Origin: Bacteroidales bacterium
GTDB taxonomy: Bacteria; Bacteroidota; Bacteroidia; Bacteroidales; VadinHA17
Direction of reading: 5' to 3'
Assembly (NCBI GenBank): GCA_029210565.1
Contig: JARGFQ010000007.1
Span: 1 to 64,000 of the forward strand
DNA: 64,000 nt
The position numbers were made by a program, and so were the translations under genes. The notes under the pieces are model-generated. The model saw nothing but the letters and a program-made list of their open reading frames with translations. It made no database searches and was not told the DNA's origin. Shown here piece after piece: positions 24,440 to 32,384 of this stretch; position 1 is the first letter of the stretch; every line of letters starts with the position of its first letter.

Positions 24440-26578
24440 CTACATTTTCACTTTACCCATGATTTCAAGAAATGCAGGATTGGACCTGAGGTTATAGTAT
24501 GATACTGTATCCACATTTAACAGTAAAAGAATAAATTCTTCCCTATCTTCATATCCCTTTCTGAGGTAATCCAGCGCTTCCCTGTTCCTGCCAGTTTCCG
24601 CCATCAAAGATCCTATCATACTCTGAGGGACAAAACCCGTCCTGTCCCTTTCTATCAATGTGTCAAGCAACCTCCTGGTTTCATTCAGGGCACCGTTTCT
24701 ACTGTATGCCAGTCCCAGTTGTGTTATAGATACAGGGGAGAAGGAAGACAGCGTCTTTTCCAATTCATCAATTGATTTTTCATACTCTCCTTCATGCAGA
24801 TAAATTACTCCCAGATAGAATTGACAGACAGGATTTTGTTCTGCAATTTTAGTCAGAAGGGAGACAGCTGAGTCTTTTTGCCCGGCAAAATAAAGATGTA
24901 ATCCATACAAACCGTCTCTTGTAGAATATGCCGGATCAAACTTAATGGCTTGTTGATTCCATTCAACCGCTTCTGAAAATTCCCCCTTGAAGAATGACAT
25001 TTCAGCGAAGGACTTGTAAACCTCAGGATTATTTGGGGACATTTCAAGAGCACGTTTATAGTTTCGTTCAGCAGCTGCAAAATCGAAATTGTATGCCAGA
25101 TCCGCAACACCAATAATAAGGTAGGCATCAGAAAGCAAACTGTCAAGCTCCAGGGCTTTGTATGCCAGTTCCACGGCCGGGGGGTAGGCCTCCACCGGCC
25201 TCAGATTGGCATAAAACGCTAAATTCCCGTAACAATGGGCAAGCCCGGTATATGCTTTTGCATATTCGGAATCAGCTTCAATGGCTTTCTCAAATAGCGT
25301 TTTGGCTTTCCATAATGATTCCGGAGTACGCTGTGTACGCAGATGCACTCCCAGGAGATAGTAATCGTAGGCCTCCAGATTCTCAGAAGGGATTTTCTCA
25401 ATCAGGTTCTTTTCTTCAGGTCTGATTACAGCCTTCAGTTCCTTAGCAACAGCCTGTGCCACCTCACTCTGAATGGCAAAAATATCAGAGATGTCTCTGT
25501 CATAGACCTCTGACCATAAATGTGCATCGCTCCCGGCATCAATCAGCTGAACAGTTATCCGCACATTATTACCCATCTTCCTGACACTGCCCTCGAGGAT
25601 GGCCGAGACATTCAGTTCACGGGCTATCTCTCTTAACGATAGGGTAGTGTTTTTGTAACTCATCGACGTTGTGCGGGAGATTACCTTCAGATCACCAATC
25701 TTGAAGAGGCGGTCTATTATCTCATCAACCATGCCATCGGTGAAATATTCCTGCTCCGGGTCGTTGCTCAGGTTTGAAAACGGAAGTACAGCGATAGATT
25801 TGTCAATTGGCGATGATACTCCCGTGGAGCTCCTGATCAGCGGGAGAAGGATCAGCAGAAAGACGATCAGCGCAGATATCAGTATGACCGCAGGAACTGT
25901 TATTTTCTTCCACGGTATTTTCTTCTTTTCAGTATTTTTGCCGGTGATTATTGTATCACCTGTTTGAGGCTTTGCCCACGGATTCTTAATCCCCTCAATT
26001 GTCTGTTTTACAGCATTGGCAACTTTATTGATCTGATTCCTGTACTTTGTCCTGTTCAGGTTTTTATTTTCGTCATCATTCGGAGTAAGCGGCCTGTTGA
26101 CTCCAGGTTCCTTATAAATGAATTCGACGCCCCGCAACACCCCGCCTAAAACTGATTCACATTCTTTTATATCTGAAGGATCAAGATCATAAATGGTGAC
26201 CGGCAGCACCCTGCTTGCCACATTACCGTCAGGCAACTTTATTTTCAACCCGAACTGATCGTGGGATGTCTGTTCCACAAACGCTTTGAACTCATGCTCC
26301 CAGGCAAATGATTTCGGATCACAGTAGGTGCGGGAGATGATCGGGATAAATATCAGGCATTTCAGTTTCTCCTTCAGGGATTCATTTACATCATGGGTCT
26401 CCAGCAGGCCGTCATGTGGGTTGATGTCGAAATAGATGCTTATCTCTTCCTTGAAGGTAGATTCCAGTTCGGTCGTCAAAGCTTCAACAAATTCGCTCAC
26501 CCACCTGTCGCCCCTGTTGTCTTTCTGCCGGTAGCTGATGAAGATGTCGTTTTCGTAACCTTTAATTAAGCTTGCCAT
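24440..26578 (-). CDS. TIR-TM-TolB-TPR receptor-like protein, paralogue 2
   Basis: 712 residues. TIR 9-150 with Trp93-Glu96 ('FAWEHEF'), linker 'YRNQINKVANAVKQTI' at about 179-194, TM helix about 226-248. The TolB-like domain begins at 'KSIAVLPFSNLSNDPEQEYF' (about 260) and TPR repeats run from about 390 on ('AYDYYLLGVHLRTQR', 'YAKAYTGLAHCYGNLA', 'NPEVYKSFAEMSFFKGE'). It starts 17 bp after the stop of the TIR gene at 26596 on the same strand and has no promoter of its own that I can see, so it is the second gene of an operon. Its TIR domain is closest to paralogue 4 (29972), also the second gene of a TIR pair. Confidence 0.9.
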   Translation of the reverse strand: MASLIKGYENDIFISYRQKDNRGDRWVSEFVEALTTELESTFKEEISIYFDINPHDGLLETHDVNESLKEKLKCLIFIPIISRTYCDPKSFAWEHEFKAFVEQTSHDQFGLKIKLPDGNVASRVLPVTIYDLDPSDIKECESVLGGVLRGVEFIYKEPGVNRPLTPNDDENKNLNRTKYRNQINKVANAVKQTIEGIKNPWAKPQTGDTIITGKNTEKKKIPWKKITVPAVILISALIVFLLILLPLIRSSTGVSSPIDKSIAVLPFSNLSNDPEQEYFTDGMVDEIIDRLFKIGDLKVISRTTSMSYKNTTLSLREIARELNVSAILEGSVRKMGNNVRITVQLIDAGSDAHLWSEVYDRDISDIFAIQSEVAQAVAKELKAVIRPEEKNLIEKIPSENLEAYDYYLLGVHLRTQRTPESLWKAKTLFEKAIEADSEYAKAYTGLAHCYGNLAFYANLRPVEAYPPAVELAYKALELDSLLSDAYLIIGVADLAYNFDFAAAERNYKRALEMSPNNPEVYKSFAEMSFFKGEFSEAVEWNQQAIKFDPAYSTRDGLYGLHLYFAGQKDSAVSLLTKIAEQNPVCQFYLGVIYLHEGEYEKSIDELEKTLSSFSPVSITQLGLAYSRNGALNETRRLLDTLIERDRTGFVPQSMIGSLMAETGRNREALDYLRKGYEDREEFILLLLNVDTVSYYNLRSNPAFLEIMGKVKM

Positions 26579-26595
26579 GGCAATGCGTTTAAAGT

Positions 26596-28785
26596 TTAAC
26601 CTGGCAGGTTCATTCCTCTTATCAAATCCTGAAAACGCTGATCATCTTTTAATGGGCGTAGATTGTAGTTGTATCTGATCCATGGCATGAAGTCATGACG
26701 AAGTCTGATTGCCTCCTCCAGATAATAAATCGATTTATCGTTGTCGCCAAGGGCGGCATATACCTCTGCCAGTCCCCATGTATGCCAACTCAAATTTTGT
26801 TTTTCCATTTCGGCAGCAATCTCAAGTGCTAATTCTCTTTTTCCGGCCCTGGCATAGGCAATAGCGAGGCCACTGGCAAAACCAGAACGTGGGTTGTAGA
26901 TATTTTGCTGAATCTCAATGGCGTCTTCATGACGTCCCATGTTTGAACAGGCAAGACCCTTGACAAAATGCGCCATGTTATAATCCGGGAAAACCGTCAG
27001 GGTCTGCTCGGCAGCTGCAAGTGCTTCCTCGTTACGACCGACCCATACGTAAAGCCACCCAAGATAACCCGGGCAAATCGGATTAAGCGGGTCAATTTCA
27101 ATGGCTTTTCTCATCATATCGGCGCCATCGTCAATTCTGTCGAGCAATGCAAAATACCAGCCATAGGTATAATGGGCTGTAGTGCTGCTCGGATTAAGTT
27201 CCGTTGCTTTTCTCAAATGGTATTCGGCCTTTTCGAAATCCCATTCGGTATAGAGATACCTTTCTGCCAGAACCACATGGGCATCGGCCAGATCGGGGTG
27301 CAATTCTTCCGGATCGAGTTCGATGGCCTTAAGCGCATAAGCCTTAGCCATTTCAGGCCCGTCGGGAGAAATACCTGCTCCATGCCCTGCACTGACATAT
27401 CCAACTGCCAGCCCGATACAGGGCTCTGGGTCAGCCGGATCGATGGCTATTGCTTCTTTGTAATACTGCATGCCCAATTCCACGCCTTCAAGGGTAAGCT
27501 GACTCATGTAATACCGTCCCCTGGCGCAAGCTTTCCTGACTTCCGGGTTTACAGTGATCCTTGCTGTCAACACCTCTTCTTCCCTTTCCGTTGTCCTCAC
27601 CTCAATGCCCTTCAGTATGCGGTCTGTTATTTCGCTGTAGATTTTCCCCAGGTTTTCGAAATTCAAGGCGAAGGAAGAACGATATATATATTTATCAACC
27701 GGGAACGCTTCAACAACCATTATTTCGACCTGGATGTTATCTTCAGTTCCTTTTATTGACGATTCCACCAGGTTGTTCACACTCAGTTTTTTTGCGATCT
27801 CCTGTATGGGCTCCTCGCTGTTGCGGAACTGCATCGTGGTCTGTTTAGGTCTCACCGTCAAATGGCTTATGCCCTGCAGCTGTCCGGTCAGGTCACTCTG
27901 TATCATATCGGCAATCCAGGCAAGATCAGGATTGCCCGTGAAATTGGAGACCGGCATAATGGCAATTGCTTTTCTTACCTCTTCATCGGGCGGGAGTTTC
28001 CCCCCGGTTTTATCCATCAGTTTTGTGATAACGAATGCCAGGGCCATAATTATCAGTATGCTGAATATTGCAGTTTCGATATAGTTGCGTGGCGTTCTTT
28101 TCGTTTCGTACAAAGGGCTGACTTTTTCATCGGGGAAGCCGGCCCGGGTCCTACTCTGGTAGGGTTTTGTGGCCCTTTTCCGTTCATCGGGATGTACGGC
28201 ATAGATGACCTCTTTCACGGCATTGGCCACCTTGTTGATCTGATCGCGGTAAAAGGTCCTGTTCAGGTTTTTTTCCGGATTGTCAAGAGGTGTCAAAGGC
28301 CTGTTTACCCCGGAGCTGGAATAGATGAAATCGATGGAGCGAAGTCTGCAGCCAAGTTCCGTTTCAATGAGTTCGGTATCAATGGCGTCAATTTCATGGA
28401 TCTTAACCGGAATAATCCTGCTGCAGACATTGCCACTGGCCAGTTTTATATCTCTCCCGTGCTGATCCTCCCGCGTCATCCCGTTAAAAACACAAAACTC
28501 CTGCTGCCAGGCAAAGCTTTTCGGATCGCAGTAGGTCTGGGAAATAATGGGTATGAAAATAAGACTCTTTAATTTACCCTCCAGGCTCTTGTTTACATCA
28601 TGTATTTCGAGAAGTCCGTCGTGCGGGTTCTCGTCAAAATAGACTGAGACATCCTCCTTGAAGGTGGCTTCAATTTCGCTTTGCAGATGACTGACAAATT
28701 CAGTTACCCAGCCGTCGTACTTGTTGTCTTTCTGGCGGTAGCTGATGAAGATGTCGTAATTGTATCCTGGGATGAGGCTGGACAT
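26596..28785 (-). CDS. TIR-TM-TolB-TPR receptor-like protein, paralogue 3
   Basis: 729 residues. TIR 9-150 with Trp93-Glu96 ('FAWQQEF'), linker 'YRDQINKVANAVKEVI' at about 179-194, TM about 235-256. The extracytoplasmic TolB-like domain is more diverged than in its paralogues: 'KAIAIMPVSNFTGNPDLAW', with 'VESSIKGTEDN' where the others have 'VEGS'. TPR repeats fill the rest ('RYYMSQLTLEGVELGMQYY', 'PSSTTAHYTYGWYFALLD', 'YNMAHFVKGLACSNMG'). It is the first gene of an operon with paralogue 2. Its type-B promoter (28876-28907) lies inside the 3' end of a broken dehydrogenase gene, and its leader (about 80 nt) is longer than the roughly 12 nt of other type-B members. Confidence 0.9.
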   Translation of the reverse strand: MSSLIPGYNYDIFISYRQKDNKYDGWVTEFVSHLQSEIEATFKEDVSVYFDENPHDGLLEIHDVNKSLEGKLKSLIFIPIISQTYCDPKSFAWQQEFCVFNGMTREDQHGRDIKLASGNVCSRIIPVKIHEIDAIDTELIETELGCRLRSIDFIYSSSGVNRPLTPLDNPEKNLNRTFYRDQINKVANAVKEVIYAVHPDERKRATKPYQSRTRAGFPDEKVSPLYETKRTPRNYIETAIFSILIIMALAFVITKLMDKTGGKLPPDEEVRKAIAIMPVSNFTGNPDLAWIADMIQSDLTGQLQGISHLTVRPKQTTMQFRNSEEPIQEIAKKLSVNNLVESSIKGTEDNIQVEIMVVEAFPVDKYIYRSSFALNFENLGKIYSEITDRILKGIEVRTTEREEEVLTARITVNPEVRKACARGRYYMSQLTLEGVELGMQYYKEAIAIDPADPEPCIGLAVGYVSAGHGAGISPDGPEMAKAYALKAIELDPEELHPDLADAHVVLAERYLYTEWDFEKAEYHLRKATELNPSSTTAHYTYGWYFALLDRIDDGADMMRKAIEIDPLNPICPGYLGWLYVWVGRNEEALAAAEQTLTVFPDYNMAHFVKGLACSNMGRHEDAIEIQQNIYNPRSGFASGLAIAYARAGKRELALEIAAEMEKQNLSWHTWGLAEVYAALGDNDKSIYYLEEAIRLRHDFMPWIRYNYNLRPLKDDQRFQDLIRGMNLPG

Positions 28786-28861
28786 TTTATCGGGTTAAGG
28801 TTCAATTATTCATTGCCATCCGGGGGCATTGGATGGCGGACCAAGGTTCGCGTTATAGCAT

Positions 28862-29827
28862 TCAGGTTTCAAAGCTAAAGTTATAAAAGACAATGATGCA
28901 AGTCAAATAAAAGTTTAAGCCGATAGATTGGCTGCCTGCGTCTTTTTCAGTACCCCTGATCTTTATCCGCATGACGGTGAACTCTGGCTCCTCCGGGCCG
29001 GATCTCCAGGCGTTGAACAAGATCCGTGAAGTGACATCAAAGGGTATAACTGCAGTACCGTTCATGTCGAGAGGCTCCTTATCAAGGAAACCTGCCTCCC
29101 TGAGAGCCTTTATCAGCTGAATATGACCAGGATAACGGAGAGTCTTCTCTTGCATGAAGGGAATATGATCCATGGTATGGATCAATGACCGTAATCCGTC
29201 GGTATTGAACTCCTCCAGTGTTCCGATGGTATCAAAATGAACATACTCCACATCACTCATCGCCGGCCTGACGACGAGGCTTCCGTTCTCGACACAACGG
29301 GCCGGGCGGGTATATTCTTCGATGACATCACATGGCGAGAAGGGTGCCTTGTACTCAAACGGGAAGGTCCTGATCTTTGGCAGACCTCCAACCATATATT
29401 CCATCTTCTCAATTTTCATCTTTTCATTGTGATACCCCATACTGTAGTTCGGCATTCCCGGCGCAACACCGCAGTCCATCACCACCGTCACCCCGTTTTC
29501 CTTTGCCAGCGCAACGAGGGGAAGAACATCCTCTGGCAGGAATGATATATCAACAAGATCTTTCCTCTGTTCAATGACCTGTTTCATTGTCTGCAGCCCG
29601 AGAAACCCCGGAACGGCCGAGACCACCATGTCAAAACCGCTGACAGCAGCTGCCAGTGCAGTATGATCGGTGACGTCCAGCACAGCCGTCTGTATGTTAC
29701 GCCTGCCAGATAAGGGCTGCAAGGCCTTCTGATCAATGTCAGTTGCAGTGACATGATGTCTCTACGCCAGGTCTCTTGCCATGGCCTTTCCAACTATGCC
29801 GGCCCCGAGGATAATGATCTTTCCCAT
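28862..29827 (-). pseudogene. Broken saccharopine dehydrogenase-like gene
   Basis: From the ATG at 29827 the minus strand reads 'MGKIIILGAGIVGKAMARDLA', a Rossmann NAD(P)-binding start, then an in-frame TAG (29762-29764), and continues in the same frame as 'RHHVTATDIDQKALQPLSG' to a stop at 28862. The part after the TAG holds typical family segments ('GFDMVVSAVPGFLG', 'VVMDCGVAPGMPNYSMG', 'GGLPKIRTFPFEYKAPFSP'). Family similarity ends at about 'FTVMRIKIRGTEKDAG'; the last 23 codons are unrelated and run into the TIR promoter. The total of about 300 residues is short against a usual 390 or so. Two independent lesions support a pseudogene. If the TAG were a sequencing error, the C-terminal loss would remain. 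Confidence 0.85.
28876..28907 (-). promoter_or_regulatory. Type-B TIR-family promoter (paralogue 3)
   Basis: Minus strand: TTTG (28904-28907), 20-bp spacer starting ACTTGC, then TAACTTTA (28876-28883). The same boxes and spacing occur at 48117-48148 and 50535-50566, and with one change at 45535-45566. Here the -7 box is 91 nt before the ATG instead of 19-20. Confidence 0.7.
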
Positions 29828-29971
29828 AATGTCAGGATTTTAATGTGTATTTAAATACAGATAAAAGAGGGCAGTGTGAAAATTATACTGAATATGATCA
29901 TAACTTTTCCCTGGCTTGCCATACTTTGCAGCTAATTCAAGTAAAAATCAGCTCTCACGGCAGAAAACCGG

Positions 29972-32377
29972 TCATTCACTGATCGCGTATTTAGACATCA
30001 GTTTTTTGTATTCCGGGTGAGTTTTCAGGGGAGAAAAACGGATATCCCATTCCAGCCACACAGGGGTAATCCAGGAAGGAATAGAAAGCAGCTGTTCCAG
30101 CTGTTTAAGGGCCTGGTCATATTCACCTGATATGGTATATATCAGTGCCAGATCCTGTAAATGTCCTATCCCGTAAGTAGCATCCTTTGAGACTGGCAAA
30201 AGCTCCACAGCCAGTGATCCCTGCCTGATGGCTTCTTCTTTTCTGCCCAAACCTGCATATGCGATTCCTAACGCACTGTGGTAACGCGGATCAGCAGGAA
30301 CATCAGCGACCATCTTTTCCAGAATTTCTGCGGCAGCTGCATAACCCTCGCGGGCAAGTTCAGGTTTATCAAGGTAATCATAAATATATGCGCCCATCAT
30401 GCTTTGCGGGTTCGTCCACATTTTTGTATGCGTGCCCCAGATCTCCGTTGTGTCAGATATGAGCTTAAAAGCTTCCTGAAAATTGCCATCTCCGACTTCC
30501 TGCCAGAACAAAGAAAAGAGATACCATTCATGTTCCTTATTAATGAACTGCAAGACATCCCGGGATTCCTTGCACGGACCTTTCCAGCTCCAGTACACAA
30601 ATATTTTAAAAATGTATGGCCATGTGCTGTTGGGAGAGAGAGTAATAGCCCTGCCGCAGGCATCAACAGCTTTTCTGAACCTGCGAGTACACCAGTAGCC
30701 CATTGCCAGTTCAGTCGGGATATTTGCATCACTGGGACTCAGTTTTTCAGCTTTTTCAAGCAACAGGATGAATTCCTCCCAGTGCCCCAGTGTCACAATG
30801 ATATCAGCCTTTTCGATCATTATATCAACATTATTGGGGAGGCCCTTCTCTGCTGTCTCCAGATGGCTGAGTGCCTTTTCGGTATCCCTGTATGCATACA
30901 AATTATAATATCCGAGTGCAAGATGTACCCTCGCCTGATCTGCACCCAGGCTCAATGCCTTTGAGGCAGCAACATTTGCCATTTCATAGCGCGCTTCAGA
31001 CATATCCTCGCGCAGGTATATCATCCTCGCATGGCCGCTGGCCAGTTCGCCGTATGCCAGGGCGAACATAGTATCGATCTCAACTGCCTCCTGAAAGCTC
31101 TGGAGGGCCAGGCTCCAGTTGCGGCTTGAAAAGTGAGGCTGTCCGGCATAATAACGGCCACGCAGATAGGCCTGATATGCTTCAAGATTTTCGGTTGGCC
31201 TTTCAACCATCATTTCTACTTCCTCTGGAGTAAGTACAATCATCAATTCTGATGCTATCTTTTGTGCCACCTCGCTCTGCAATGAAAAAACATCATTCCA
31301 TTTGCTGTTATACTCATCAGCCCATACATGACTTCCCTCACTTGCTTTTATAAGCTGAACGATCAGTTTTGTCTCTTCACCGAACTTCTGAAAACTGCCC
31401 TCCAGCAAATACTCCACATCGAGTTCCTGTCCAATGATGCGTGCTGTTTTGATAGTTCCCCTGTATTGTTCAACCGATGTGGTGGACATTACGCGTAAGT
31501 CGTTGAGTTTTGAAAGATGAAGCGTTATTGCATCCATCATCCCGTCAGCAAGGTATTGCTTGTCAGGCTCATCACTGAGCAGCTTGAATGGCAGTACAGC
31601 AATTGATCTTTCTGTCTGTTTTTCCGGCTTGAGCAGTTTTGGTATGAACAACAGGGCAGAGATAATCACCGCCAGGGCTATAACTGATCCGGCAATTATT
31701 CCTGTCTTATTGTTTTTCCGTGCGGTTCTTTCCGGTATAAAGACTCTCGCGGCACCCTCTTCCGGTTTCATATCGTGTTGCCCTATTGCCGTAATGATCT
31801 CTTTTACAGCATTGGCAACTTTGTTAATCTGGTTACGGTAGATGGTATGATTGAGGTTGTCATGAGGATTATCCTCACTGGCACGCAGAGGCCTGTTGAC
31901 TCCCGGTTCCTTATAAATGAATTCGACGCCCCGCAGCACTCCGCCCAAAACTGATTCACATTCTTTTATATCCGCAATATCCAGATCATAAATGCTTACA
32001 GGCAGCACCCTGCTGGCAATATTACCATTTGGCAGCTTTACCTTCAGTCCAAACTCATCTTTTGAGGCTTGTTCAACAAATGCTTTAAACTCGTGTTCCC
32101 AGGCATATGATTTGGGATCGCAATAGGTGCGGGAGATGACCGGTATGAATATCAGGCATTTGAGTTTCTCTCTCAGCGAGGCATCAACATCATGAGTCTC
32201 CAGCAGGCCGTCATGGGGATTGATGTCAAAATAGAGGCTGATCTCTTCCTTGAAGGTGGATTCCAGTTCGGTAGTCAAAGCTTCAATAAATTCACTCACC
32301 CACCTGTCGCCCTTGTTGTCTTTCTGGCGGTAGCTGATGAAGATGTCGTATTCGTATCCGGGGATGAGGCTGGGCAT
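29972..32377 (-). CDS. TIR-TM-TolB-TPR receptor-like protein, paralogue 4
   Basis: 801 residues. TIR 9-150 with Trp93-Glu96 ('YAWEHEF'), linker 'YRNQINKVANAVKEII' at about 180-195, TM about 226-247 ('GIIAGSVIALAVIISALLF'). TolB-like domain from 'RSIAVLPFKLLSDEPDKQYL' (about 256), then a long TPR array of some 10 units ('AYQAYLRGRYYAGQPHFSS', 'AYGELASGHARMIYL', 'HSALGIAYAGLGRKEEAIR'). It starts 7 bp after the stop of the TIR-SUMF1 gene at 32385, so the two are co-transcribed. The TIR half is nearly the same as in paralogue 2, while the TPR half is different. Confidence 0.9.
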   Translation of the reverse strand: MPSLIPGYEYDIFISYRQKDNKGDRWVSEFIEALTTELESTFKEEISLYFDINPHDGLLETHDVDASLREKLKCLIFIPVISRTYCDPKSYAWEHEFKAFVEQASKDEFGLKVKLPNGNIASRVLPVSIYDLDIADIKECESVLGGVLRGVEFIYKEPGVNRPLRASEDNPHDNLNHTIYRNQINKVANAVKEIITAIGQHDMKPEEGAARVFIPERTARKNNKTGIIAGSVIALAVIISALLFIPKLLKPEKQTERSIAVLPFKLLSDEPDKQYLADGMMDAITLHLSKLNDLRVMSTTSVEQYRGTIKTARIIGQELDVEYLLEGSFQKFGEETKLIVQLIKASEGSHVWADEYNSKWNDVFSLQSEVAQKIASELMIVLTPEEVEMMVERPTENLEAYQAYLRGRYYAGQPHFSSRNWSLALQSFQEAVEIDTMFALAYGELASGHARMIYLREDMSEARYEMANVAASKALSLGADQARVHLALGYYNLYAYRDTEKALSHLETAEKGLPNNVDIMIEKADIIVTLGHWEEFILLLEKAEKLSPSDANIPTELAMGYWCTRRFRKAVDACGRAITLSPNSTWPYIFKIFVYWSWKGPCKESRDVLQFINKEHEWYLFSLFWQEVGDGNFQEAFKLISDTTEIWGTHTKMWTNPQSMMGAYIYDYLDKPELAREGYAAAAEILEKMVADVPADPRYHSALGIAYAGLGRKEEAIRQGSLAVELLPVSKDATYGIGHLQDLALIYTISGEYDQALKQLEQLLSIPSWITPVWLEWDIRFSPLKTHPEYKKLMSKYAISE

Positions 32378-32384
32378 ATTAGTA

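Noticed and set aside
27213..28572. Plus-strand frames of 236-263 codons opposite TIR paralogue 3
   Set aside because: They lie fully antisense to a long, well-supported gene, and the translation lacks domains or a leader; shadow frames.
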